Source: Selenomonadaceae bacterium
Lineage (GTDB): Bacteria; Bacillota; Negativicutes; Selenomonadales; Selenomonadaceae
Assembly (NCBI GenBank): GCA_024698045.1
Contig: JAILRS010000039.1
Span: 1-64,000, forward strand
Length of the DNA stretch: 64,000 bases
Direction of reading: 5' to 3'
The notes under the pieces are model-generated. The model saw nothing but the letters and a program-made list of their open reading frames with translations, ran no database searches and was not told the DNA's origin. Every line of letters begins with the position of its first letter. The stretch's first letter is position 1. Below are positions 1 to 7,511 of this stretch, in pieces. The translations under genes were made by a program, and so were the position numbers.

Positions 1-216
1 TCCATCCTCTATGATGAACATACGATTCTGCCCTGCTCTGCTATGATGAACGGCGAATATGGTATCACCGACGTTGCTCTTTCGATGCCTCGTATGGTTT
101 GCGCCGACGGTCTTATGCGTGTATTCGAAGTTGCTCTTACCGACGAAGAACTCGGAAAAATGCATGCCGCTGCCAAATCTGTTCGTTCCGCTCTTGACGG
201 CGCAGGCATTAAATAA
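1..216 (+). CDS. ldh: L-lactate dehydrogenase, C-terminal fragment (5' end outside window)
   Basis: The frame is open from the first base and ends at TAA 214-216, giving the last 71 residues. The stretch ILPCSAMMNGEYGITDVALS resembles the conserved C-terminal part of NAD-dependent L-lactate dehydrogenase (usually ILPVSxLLxGEYGIxDVxLS), and the closing segment with LTDEELGKMHAAAKSV matches the last helix of that family. The enzyme interconverts pyruvate and L-lactate with NADH in the cytoplasm. Malate dehydrogenase of the same superfamily is the main alternative, but the GEYG segment favours LDH. The catalytic histidine and the NAD-binding fold lie outside the window. A strong terminator follows 30 bases after the stop. 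Confidence 0.8.
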   Translation, partial: SILYDEHTILPCSAMMNGEYGITDVALSMPRMVCADGLMRVFEVALTDEELGKMHAAAKSVRSALDGAGIK

Positions 217-245
217 TTCTGACGACAAATTTTTCTTGCAATCGG

Positions 246-276
246 AGCACTGTCTCAATTTGGGGCGGTGCTTTTT
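246..276 (+). terminator. Rho-independent terminator of ldh
   Basis: An 11-bp stem (246-256 with 262-272, three G-T pairs) closes a 5-base loop and is followed by a T-run at 272-276, 30 bases after the ldh stop codon. Confidence 0.8.
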
Positions 277-286
277 GATTCCGCAA

Positions 287-315
287 ATAAAAATCCCCCG
301 CGCGTCGCAGGGGAT
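287..315 (-). terminator. Rho-independent terminator facing the 379-1161 gene
   Basis: ATCCCC (293-298) pairs with GGGGAT (310-315). On the minus strand the stem is followed by a T-rich run, so it ends the transcript of the gene at 379-1161. On the plus strand it is also followed by TATTTTTT and may act in both directions. Confidence 0.7.
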
Positions 316-378
316 ATTTTTTATGCTACAGTGTTAATTTTTGTCGTGGAAATTTTTAATCGCCGTGTCGAAAAATTT

Positions 379-1161
379 TCAGATGTAAGCGGTCTCCTCT
401 TCGATGGAATTCCAATCGATACCCAAAATTTTTTCAAGCAATTCGTCGGCAGAATCCGCCTCGACATCTGCGCTCTTGAAAAGGATTTCCGTAAATTCCG
501 GCTCCTTTTCTTCTTCGCCTATCACTTTTTCTTTACTTTCGGCTGCCTTCTGTTCTTCGGCGCGTTTTTCTTTAGCGGCCTCGAAACGTTCTTTTTGTTC
601 GGCGGACATCTGTTCCAATTGCGCAAAGAGTTTCATATTTCCTTCGCTGTCAATCGAGGCTGACAGCTGAGAAAATTCGACGCCTTCGCCCAACGCTTTT
701 TCTTTGAGTCCGTTGAGTGTATCGACCGCGTTGCCGACATTGCCCATGACTTTTTCGGCGTACTCATCATCTTCCGCCATCTTTTCGATTTCTTCGGGCG
801 TGAGGATAACTGAAATTTCTTTCGTCGCGCCTATGGTATCCGCGGCATCGGGATTAGACGAGACAACGAAATCATAGTCGCCGTATTTTTCGCGCAGACT
901 TTGTAAATAACTTTGTGCTTTGGCGGACAATTTACTTTCATCCGTCGCCGCGGCAGCTCCTCCGCCGTAAGCGTCTATCGAATCCGTTTGCGATTGCGTC
1001 AACGCATTCAAGCCGGCATTTGACAGCTCGACAGTATCATCGGAAACCTGCGCAGATTCCGAACCTTTAGCATCCGTCTTTGATGCCGTAGTCGAATTTT
1101 TTCCGTAAGCGTTCAGGTTTTTGAACTGCGGAAAATAATTTGTGTTAATAAAGTTAGCCAT
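379..1161 (-). CDS. Hypothetical acidic protein, DUF6033-like
   Basis: A 260-residue protein without signal peptide or membrane segment. The start was set at MANFINTNYF because GGGAGGG lies 7 bases upstream; the frame is open for 24 more codons but these have no ribosome site. The middle part has LSAKAQSYLQSLREKYGDYD followed by an LTPEEIEKMAEDDEYAEKV stretch, an arrangement I associate, from memory and without a search, with DUF6033 proteins of Firmicutes, whose function is not known. Residues about 185-225 are rich in Glu, Lys and Ala and probably form a long charged helix. The N-terminal 80 residues are Ser/Thr-rich and look disordered. It stands alone, with its own promoter and terminator. 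Confidence 0.7.
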   Translation of the reverse strand: MANFINTNYFPQFKNLNAYGKNSTTASKTDAKGSESAQVSDDTVELSNAGLNALTQSQTDSIDAYGGGAAAATDESKLSAKAQSYLQSLREKYGDYDFVVSSNPDAADTIGATKEISVILTPEEIEKMAEDDEYAEKVMGNVGNAVDTLNGLKEKALGEGVEFSQLSASIDSEGNMKLFAQLEQMSAEQKERFEAAKEKRAEEQKAAESKEKVIGEEEKEPEFTEILFKSADVEADSADELLEKILGIDWNSIEEETAYI

Positions 1162-1209
1162 GATTGTGCCCTCCCTAACAAAATCGATCAATCCGTTGTA
1201 CCTTGAAAG

Positions 1210-1237
1210 ATTATAACATATTTTGCGGAACACTCAA
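1210..1237 (-). promoter_or_regulatory. Sigma-70-type promoter for the 379-1161 gene
   Basis: On the minus strand TTGAGT (1237-1232), 16 bases, TATAAT (1215-1210), about 50 bases upstream of the chosen start codon. Confidence 0.65.
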
Positions 1238-1272
1238 GCAAAATTTACAAAACGGGCGCGGCAAAATATAGC

Positions 1273-1301
1273 TTGATATCTTCAGTTAATTTTAATAAAA
1301 T
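1273..1301 (+). promoter_or_regulatory. Sigma-70-type promoter for the hybrid kinase
   Basis: TTGATA (1273-1278), 17 bases, TAAAAT (1296-1301), 20 bases upstream of the first ATG of the kinase gene. Confidence 0.6.
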
Positions 1302-1321
1302 TGTTCCCGTTAGATTAGGAT

Positions 1322-4300
1322 ATGAATAAAATACCAAATTGCGAGGCCGTAAACGAAATGGATGACAAAAATTTAACACAGGATAACAATAACCGTCGAA
1401 CAATATCGGCGGCTATAATAGGCGGTGCAATCATAGCTTTACTTTTGATCGCCTCTACGCTTTGGATAAACAGAACCGACGAAGAAAGTACCGCTCAAAC
1501 TGTTCATTCGGTAAGCGAATTGTATTTGCGTGAATTGATTGCGCGACGCGAACAGATTATCACTTCGCGTATAGATGCTCGTACGAAAAATTTAAACAAC
1601 GCTCTACGAGTTTTATCGTCAAATGATTTGAGCGACGTAAATGCCTTGCAATCGTATCTTGAAAGAATGCGTATCACCTACGCCGTAGACCAGTTTGGAT
1701 TCATAGATACCACGGGCAATATTTATACTCCACAGGGCATGAACAAAGATACCGCGGAATATTTTTTTGCCGACGAAGAAATAACCGATACAAAAATTTT
1801 TACCGAAATAACTTCCGCGACAGATAAAAATATAACTTTGGCAGTTCCCGTCGAAAATGTTTCCTTTGGCGGTACACCGATAAAGGCCGTCTTTCTTCAG
1901 TTGACCATATCCAAATTTTTTGAAGGAGTCATGATGCATACAACAAACAGCGAAATGACTTTCTTCAATCTGTACTACACGAACGGCGAATCACTGACAA
2001 GCGCAGTACTCGGCGAATTCAAAAACGGTACGAATATCGTTGAGGCTCTGGACGGAGCAACTTTCAGTGACGGCTACAGCAAAAATAAAATCATAGAGGA
2101 CTTTGCCGCAGAACGCGAAGGAGTTTCCGTCTTCACTTATCACGGCGTGAAAGAAATGTTGTATTATCGTCCTCTCACAAAAGCCGGTTGGATTCTTACC
2201 TACATGATTCGCGAAAATCAAGTTGCCGAGAGAATCAGCGAAGTAAGTACCGAAATGCGGCACCGTTCCATGTTTCAGATTGTCTTGACGATTTTATCAA
2301 TGCTTATCGTCTTTGCCTTGATAATTCTCCAGGCGCGGAAAAATGCCGATTTACTTCATCAGAAAAGTTTAACGGAAGCGGAAAGCCGAATCAAAAGTGA
2401 AGAGATGGAAGAAAAACTTCGCTTGCAAACACAATTACTGACAGAAGAACGTCGCCGCCGTCGTCAAAGTGAAATGATTCAAGCTTTAACAGTAGACTAT
2501 CGGCTTGTCTATCATTTGATTCTTGATACCGATGAGGCCGTTTGTTATCGTGCTACGCCCGAAATTACCGCCAAACTCAATCGCAAACAAAGTGACATAG
2601 TTAAATTCCAAGAGGCTATGAAAAATTATATCGATAACTACGTCGCCTCTACAGATCGCAAAGAGTTACTTGAGTTTATCAAGCCGGAAAATATTCGCGC
2701 AAGACTTGCCAAAGAGGAAATGATTTCTCAACGCTATTTAACTCACTACAACGGCGAAGAATATTTCATGATGCTCAGGATAGCAAAGATAGACGACGAA
2801 ATGCATGCGGTAGGTGTCGGCTTCGCAAACGTCGACGAACAAACGCGCGCATCCTTCGCACGAAATCAGGAACTTGCCGACGCTCTTGCGCAGGCTCAAC
2901 ATGCCAACGTTTCCAAGACTGTTTTCCTGTCGAATATGAGCCATGATATCCGAACGCCAATGAACGCGATTATCGGATTTACAAATTTGGCATTGCGTCA
3001 TTTCGATAACCGTACGCAAGTTAAAGACTCACTTGAAAAAGTTTTGTCGTCAAGTAATCATCTGCTCGGTTTGATTAACGATATTTTGGATATGAGCCGA
3101 ATCGAAAGCGGACGCATTGAAGTCAACGAACAAGAATGTAATTTATCCGATTTGATTCACAGTCTTATACATTTGATTCAGCCGCAAATCACCGCAAAGC
3201 AACAGCAATTCCATATCGACGCCTTCAAAGTAAAAGATGAAGATGTTTACGCGGATCAACTCAAAGTTAATCAGGTGCTGATAAATATTTTGAGTAACGC
3301 CGTCAAATATACTCCTGCGACGGGCTCGATTTTCTTCCGCATATCTCAATACGAATCCGATAAACCCGGTTGCGCCCGTTACGAATTCCGTGTCAAAGAC
3401 AACGGGCTTGGCATGTCAAAAGAATTTTTGAAACATGTATTTGATGCCTTTGAGCGTGAAGAAACTTCCACGAAGAGCGGCATACAAGGTACCGGTTTGG
3501 GCATGAGTATAACCAAAAAAATGGTTGAGCTTATGGGCGGCACAATCGACGTAGAGAGCGAAAAGGATAAGGGTAGTGAATTTACCGTCACGCTTGATTT
3601 TCGTATTCAAAAAGATGTTATTCCCGTGCAAGTGCCCGAGCTTAAAAATATGCGCGTCCTGATTGTCGATGACGACTTTAACAATTGCGAATCGGTCAAT
3701 GAAATGTTAAAACAAGTCGGCATGCGTTCGGAGTGGACAACTTCGCCGCGTGAGGCAGTCTTCCGCGCAGGTCGTGCACTCGATGAAGATCCTTTTGATT
3801 TGTATATCATAGATTGGTTGATGCCGGGACAAAACGGTACCGAAACAGTCAGACAAATCCGCCGCGTTGTCGGTGATAGTGTCCCGATAATTATTCTTAC
3901 GGCTTACGATTATTCCGACGTCGAATCCGAAGGCAAAGCCGCGGGCGTTACTACTTTCTGCACAAAACCGCTGTTCATGTCCGATTTGAAAAGTGCATTC
4001 AAACGAGCATTGTGCGAAAACGAAGAAACAGATAATCAGCAGGACGAAATAGCTTTAACGGATTTCGGCGGCAAACGCGTCTTGTTGGTTGAAGATATCG
4101 AAGTCAATAGGGAAATAGCAAAAGCAGTTTTGGAGGAAATCGGATTTGAAGTGGAAGATGCCGACGACGGTACTGTTGCCGTTGATATGGTCAAAAATGC
4201 TCCGCTCAATCATTACGATATAATTTTAATGGACGTGCAGATGCCGAAGATGAACGGTTACGACGCAACACGTGCAATTCGTGCTTTAAACCGTCAAGAC

Positions 4301-4447
4301 GCAAAGACAGTGCCGATTGTGGCGATGACAGCCAATGCATTTGAGGAAGACAAGGCGAACGCGATAAATGCAGGTATGAACGATCATCTTGCCAAACCGC
4401 TCGATATTTCCAAATTAATTGCGACGCTGAACAAATATTTGTCTTGA
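1322..4447 (+). CDS. Hybrid sensor histidine kinase with two receiver domains
   Basis: A 1041-aa inner-membrane signalling protein. Two membrane segments (about residues 28-48 and 318-340) bracket a roughly 270-residue extracytoplasmic region that fits a Cache-type sensor. A short coiled coil and a PAS-like region (about 390-515) follow. The HisKA box SNMSHDIRTPMNAIIGF carries the phospho-acceptor His541. The ATPase domain has the N box (NILSNAVKYT), G1 (DNGLGM) and G2 (GTGLGMSITKKM). Two receiver domains follow: RVLIVDDDFNN with acceptor IIDWLMPG, and RVLLVEDIEVN with acceptor ILMDVQMPKMNG. No Hpt domain is present, so the phosphorelay must use another protein (compare the stand-alone Hpt at 50089). 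M13 (1358) behind GAGG is an alternative start. The input signal cannot be read from the sequence. Confidence 0.93.
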   Translation: MNKIPNCEAVNEMDDKNLTQDNNNRRTISAAIIGGAIIALLLIASTLWINRTDEESTAQTVHSVSELYLRELIARREQIITSRIDARTKNLNNALRVLSSNDLSDVNALQSYLERMRITYAVDQFGFIDTTGNIYTPQGMNKDTAEYFFADEEITDTKIFTEITSATDKNITLAVPVENVSFGGTPIKAVFLQLTISKFFEGVMMHTTNSEMTFFNLYYTNGESLTSAVLGEFKNGTNIVEALDGATFSDGYSKNKIIEDFAAEREGVSVFTYHGVKEMLYYRPLTKAGWILTYMIRENQVAERISEVSTEMRHRSMFQIVLTILSMLIVFALIILQARKNADLLHQKSLTEAESRIKSEEMEEKLRLQTQLLTEERRRRRQSEMIQALTVDYRLVYHLILDTDEAVCYRATPEITAKLNRKQSDIVKFQEAMKNYIDNYVASTDRKELLEFIKPENIRARLAKEEMISQRYLTHYNGEEYFMMLRIAKIDDEMHAVGVGFANVDEQTRASFARNQELADALAQAQHANVSKTVFLSNMSHDIRTPMNAIIGFTNLALRHFDNRTQVKDSLEKVLSSSNHLLGLINDILDMSRIESGRIEVNEQECNLSDLIHSLIHLIQPQITAKQQQFHIDAFKVKDEDVYADQLKVNQVLINILSNAVKYTPATGSIFFRISQYESDKPGCARYEFRVKDNGLGMSKEFLKHVFDAFEREETSTKSGIQGTGLGMSITKKMVELMGGTIDVESEKDKGSEFTVTLDFRIQKDVIPVQVPELKNMRVLIVDDDFNNCESVNEMLKQVGMRSEWTTSPREAVFRAGRALDEDPFDLYIIDWLMPGQNGTETVRQIRRVVGDSVPIIILTAYDYSDVESEGKAAGVTTFCTKPLFMSDLKSAFKRALCENEETDNQQDEIALTDFGGKRVLLVEDIEVNREIAKAVLEEIGFEVEDADDGTVAVDMVKNAPLNHYDIILMDVQMPKMNGYDATRAIRALNRQDAKTVPIVAMTANAFEEDKANAINAGMNDHLAKPLDISKLIATLNKYLS

Positions 4448-4484
4448 TGGACGCGTCTGCTCAATTTAATTCAGAGGTGATTTG

Positions 4485-5639
4485 ATGGCAGAAATAAATA
4501 AAACACGACCGTCAGAACGCGACGGAAAAAGATTTTGGACAAGCGACGTGGAAGCTATTATCGCGATAATGGTTGTGTTGCTTATCCTCGGTATGATTAA
4601 TGTTTTCAGTGCCAGTTTTATTTTCGCCGAAGCGGAATTTGATTCGCCTTACTTTTTTCTGCAACGGCATTTGATTAATGTCTTTGTCGGTGCAATTGCT
4701 TTCGGCGTAACGTTTTACTTTGACTATCATATTTGGCGCAAATGGATTGCCATTATTTTGATTTTTACTATTATCTCATTGATTGCGGTGCTGATTATCG
4801 GCCCCGTCGTTAACGGTGCGCGTCGTTGGTTACCGCTGGTAATATTTCAATTTCAACCTGCGGAATTTGCTAAACTGGTGTCGATAATGATTGCCGCGTC
4901 TTATATTTCGTTAAAGGTAAAGAAAGCGCAGGAGTTGGATTTTTTCACTGTGCAGATGGTTATAATCCTCATAATAGCGGCTTTGACGGAACTTGAGCCG
5001 GATTTGGGTACAGCCTCGATTATTTTGGGCATACCGATTTTGATGTTAATTGTTTCGGGGCTTGATAAAAATAAAATATTAAGGTTGATGGGCTTCGGAT
5101 TTGTCGGGGTTGTGCTGATGATTTTACGTGCGCCCTATCGATTGGAACGACTGAAAATCACATACGATCCGTGGTCGGATGCGCAGAATTACGGATATCA
5201 AACGGTGCAATCGTTATCGGCAATCGGTTCGGGAGAATTGACGGGCATGGGCTTGGGCGTCGGCGTCAGCAAATACGATTATCTGCCCGAAGCTCATACA
5301 GATTTTGCGTTCGCCATTTTCTGTCAGGAGAACGGATTTTTAGGCGCGATATTTGTGTTTATGTTGTTCTCCGCCTTTGCGTTTTACGCTGCGCGAATAG
5401 CCAATAGAGCCAAAGACGAATACGGACAGTCATTGGCGATGGGGATAATGCTTTTGATTGTCGGTCAAGCAATTGCGAATATGTTAATGGTTGGCGGCAT
5501 GACACCCGTTGTCGGTATTCCGTTACCGTTTATCAGCTACGGCGGTACTTCACTAATCGTGACTATGGCCTCTATCGGCATTTTGGTTAATGTAGCCAAA
5601 CACGGCGAACATAAACCGGAAAAACAACAGCAAACTTAG
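4485..5639 (+). CDS. SEDS-family peptidoglycan glycosyltransferase (FtsW/RodA/SpoVE)
   Basis: A 384-aa polytopic membrane protein with about ten hydrophobic segments. Family motifs are clear: FSASFIF in the first helix, GARRWL, QPAEFAKL, LEPDLGTA, LPEAHTDFAFAI and PFISYGGTS. SEDS proteins polymerise lipid II glycan strands together with a class B penicillin-binding protein in the divisome (FtsW) or elongasome (RodA). The KYDYLPEAHTDF segment and the C-terminal PFISYGGTSL suit FtsW/SpoVE slightly better than RodA, but no partner PBP lies nearby, so no symbol is given. ATG 4485 follows AGAGGTGA by four bases; a TTG one codon earlier is less likely. The gene starts 37 bases after the kinase stop and may share its transcript. 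Confidence 0.9.
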   Translation: MAEINKTRPSERDGKRFWTSDVEAIIAIMVVLLILGMINVFSASFIFAEAEFDSPYFFLQRHLINVFVGAIAFGVTFYFDYHIWRKWIAIILIFTIISLIAVLIIGPVVNGARRWLPLVIFQFQPAEFAKLVSIMIAASYISLKVKKAQELDFFTVQMVIILIIAALTELEPDLGTASIILGIPILMLIVSGLDKNKILRLMGFGFVGVVLMILRAPYRLERLKITYDPWSDAQNYGYQTVQSLSAIGSGELTGMGLGVGVSKYDYLPEAHTDFAFAIFCQENGFLGAIFVFMLFSAFAFYAARIANRAKDEYGQSLAMGIMLLIVGQAIANMLMVGGMTPVVGIPLPFISYGGTSLIVTMASIGILVNVAKHGEHKPEKQQQT

Positions 5640-5730
5640 TCGGCAATAAATTTATTTTTCAAAGGTACAAAAATACATCTGAATTCGGAATAAAATTTGT
5701 TGCGACATTGCAAAAAAATTTTTATAATGA

Positions 5731-5771
5731 AAAGCAACGTGATGACCTTAATCGGCGTCTCGTTGCTTTTT
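5731..5771 (+). terminator. Rho-independent terminator after the SEDS gene
   Basis: AAAGCAACG (5731-5739) pairs perfectly with CGTTGCTTT (5761-5769) and a T-run reaches 5771. The loop of about 21 bases is long. Confidence 0.7.
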
Positions 5772-5868
5772 GTCGTGTATAGTGATTATAAGAATTTTAT
5801 TTGAGTGTTACAAAAACATTCCAAAGTATGGAAGTAAAATTATTTACTCAGATAATATTACCAACAAT

Positions 5869-5892
5869 CCCCTGTAAGTTCAGGGGCTTTTT
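5869..5892 (+). terminator. Terminator-like hairpin in the leader of the 5906 gene
   Basis: CCCCTG (5869-5874), a six-base loop, CAGGGG (5881-5886), then CTTTTT. It ends only 13 bases before the start codon at 5906 and just ahead of the ribosome site. It is therefore either the end of a short upstream transcript or an attenuator in the mRNA leader of the next gene. Confidence 0.6.
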
Positions 5893-5905
5893 GGGAAGGG
5901 TGTGG

Positions 5906-6832
5906 ATGATGAAGGAGTTAAAGGCAAGCGACTTGGTCGAGATAGACGGAAAAGTCGGGATGACGGAAGAAACGGCGGCATATCTGTTGGATGTAACGGC
6001 GGAAGAAGTGCATGCGGCAACGGAAGAGCTTGGCTTAACAAAAGCAAAACACGGAGTCCACGAACGCGACGGGCAATATATATACACGGATACCGAAACC
6101 CTTTTCAAATTGCGTCCACAAGTAAAGTCGACAGCGGATTTATCACGGCAGAAGTTGGCGTCGGCGATGATAACGGCCAAAGAAAGATTATTCCCCGAAC
6201 AGGCGGCAAAAGAAAACAAAAAGTGGGGCTTTGGTTGTGGGACGGTAATATTATTATTGTTGGTGGGTTCGTGCTTCGGCGGTTCGTCGGATAAACCACG
6301 GCAGGAGCCGCCACCGGTCAAACAAGAAACACAAGTGCAAAAGCCTGCACCACAACCGAAAGTAGTCGAAAGCAGATGGACGGGAATACCGGAAAAGATA
6401 AACGGCTTGGCAAGTATCGGGTCGACACGCGCGGCCTTCGATAAAGATTATGGAAAGAGTACGGGCGAAGCGGGCGGCGTGGTGTCGTATAAGAACGGCG
6501 AATTAAAAGTAATGTTCGCGGATGAGGACGGGCAACAGATAGCAAGTCCGACGGCACGAGCGGCGGCGTTGATATGGACGAACACAACAAATACACCGTT
6601 TACTAAGGAAGAATTCGCGAACATGTTTGAACAATGGTTGCCACTGGATCACGGACTGTCAACGCAGGACGCCCCTCAACAAGTAGGGGAAAAAGTGAAG
6701 TCAACGGCGTACAGTACAAGCGCGACAATCGGCAAGATATTCCCGTTGACGGAAGGAAAGTACTCGGTAATAATGCAAGCGTCGGCGCGTACGGGATTAT
6801 GCGAATCAATGATAGTAAGAATCGGGCAATGA
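5906..6832 (+). CDS. Membrane-anchored protein of unknown function (paralogue of the next gene)
   Basis: I do not recognise this 308-aa protein. Residues 1-110 are soluble and charged (DLVEIDGKVGMTEETAAYLL suggests a small helical domain, and a segment with TAKERLFPEQAAKE follows). A single hydrophobic segment (about 118-135, WGFGCGTVILLLLVGSCFGG) comes next, then a Pro/Gln/Lys-rich linker and a C-terminal domain of about 150 residues. That C-terminal domain is similar to the whole mature part of the next protein: a shared GIGxxRxxFxKxYG pattern, TAR-A in the middle and a closing VRIG. The topology is probably N-in, with the C-terminal domain outside the membrane. The start was set at 5906 because GGGAAGGG precedes it; the frame is open 35 codons further upstream, through the leader hairpin. 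Confidence 0.65.
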   Translation: MMKELKASDLVEIDGKVGMTEETAAYLLDVTAEEVHAATEELGLTKAKHGVHERDGQYIYTDTETLFKLRPQVKSTADLSRQKLASAMITAKERLFPEQAAKENKKWGFGCGTVILLLLVGSCFGGSSDKPRQEPPPVKQETQVQKPAPQPKVVESRWTGIPEKINGLASIGSTRAAFDKDYGKSTGEAGGVVSYKNGELKVMFADEDGQQIASPTARAAALIWTNTTNTPFTKEEFANMFEQWLPLDHGLSTQDAPQQVGEKVKSTAYSTSATIGKIFPLTEGKYSVIMQASARTGLCESMIVRIGQ

Positions 6833-6846
6833 AAGGAGCATGCGAA

Positions 6847-7440
6847 ATGTGGAAGGAAATCGGAGCAATAATCTTAACAACGGTACTCGTGACAGGATGC
6901 AGTAGCGATAAGCCGCAACAACATCCGCAACAACAGCAACCGATAAAACAAGAAGTGAAAGTAGAAAAACCAAAGCAAGACGATTGGGCACTGTTACCTG
7001 CAAGCTTGAATGATATCCCGGGCATAGGAGCGTCGCGCGTGGAGTTCGCGAAGAACTACGGCAATGTGGACTCAATGGCGAAAGGAATAGTCGTGTATAA
7101 CGGCGGAGTAATGGGAGTGACGTTCGTCGACGAACAAGGTTACTCGAGCGATAACACAACGGCACGGGCTACAACGGTGACAATGACAAATTTATCGGGA
7201 CAACAAATGGATATGCTGACAGTGTCTTCGGCAATGTATGCATTACTACCTTCAGACCATACCGAGTTACAGGTAGACGAGGATTATAACGACGAGCAAT
7301 TCACGCGCGCGACACTGCACGGTACAAGCGCGATGCTGGCGAAAGTATTCCCAATGTCGGGCGGCAATTTCACAATAACGTCGCAGTGGTTAAAGCCAAG
7401 TCAAACATTCAATTCATTTACGGTGCGAATCGGAAAATGA
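6847..7440 (+). CDS. Putative lipoprotein of unknown function
   Basis: A 197-aa protein with a lipoprotein signal: residues 1-17 are hydrophobic and end in LVTGC, making Cys18 the likely lipidated residue after cleavage by signal peptidase II. A Gln/Pro/Lys-rich linker (residues 23-45) leads to a domain of about 150 residues similar to the C-terminal domain of the preceding gene. The two genes are therefore tandem paralogues with different membrane anchors. AAAGGAG lies 9 bases before ATG 6847; an ATG at 6829 overlaps the upstream stop but has no ribosome site of its own. The next reading frame (XRE stub, 7437) overlaps its stop codon. The function is unknown. Confidence 0.7.
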   Translation: MWKEIGAIILTTVLVTGCSSDKPQQHPQQQQPIKQEVKVEKPKQDDWALLPASLNDIPGIGASRVEFAKNYGNVDSMAKGIVVYNGGVMGVTFVDEQGYSSDNTTARATTVTMTNLSGQQMDMLTVSSAMYALLPSDHTELQVDEDYNDEQFTRATLHGTSAMLAKVFPMSGGNFTITSQWLKPSQTFNSFTVRIGK

Positions 7441-7511
7441 CGGTCGGCGAACGAATAAAGGAAGTGCGACGCAAAATCGGATTTACGCAACGGAATTTTG
7501 ACGCCGCTTGA
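7437..7511 (+). pseudogene. 5' stub of an XRE-family (lambda-repressor-like) regulator
   Basis: ATG 7437 overlaps the upstream stop (ATGA). The first 21 residues, MTVGERIKEVRRKIGFTQRNF, split here as MTVGERIKEVRRKIG and FTQRNF, look like helix 1 and the beginning of helix 2 of a Cro/C1-type HTH domain. After that the sequence runs straight into DUF262 coding sequence in another frame, and the stub ends at TGA 7509-7511. The rest of the regulator is missing. The simplest reading is a deletion that joined the start of an operon-borne repressor gene to the middle of a DUF262 gene at about 7490-7505. Confidence 0.6.

Noticed and set aside
5848-6321. 157-codon minus-strand frame opposite the 5906 gene
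   Set aside because: It is a mirror of the plus-strand gene, which has ribosome site, membrane helix and a paralogue next door.
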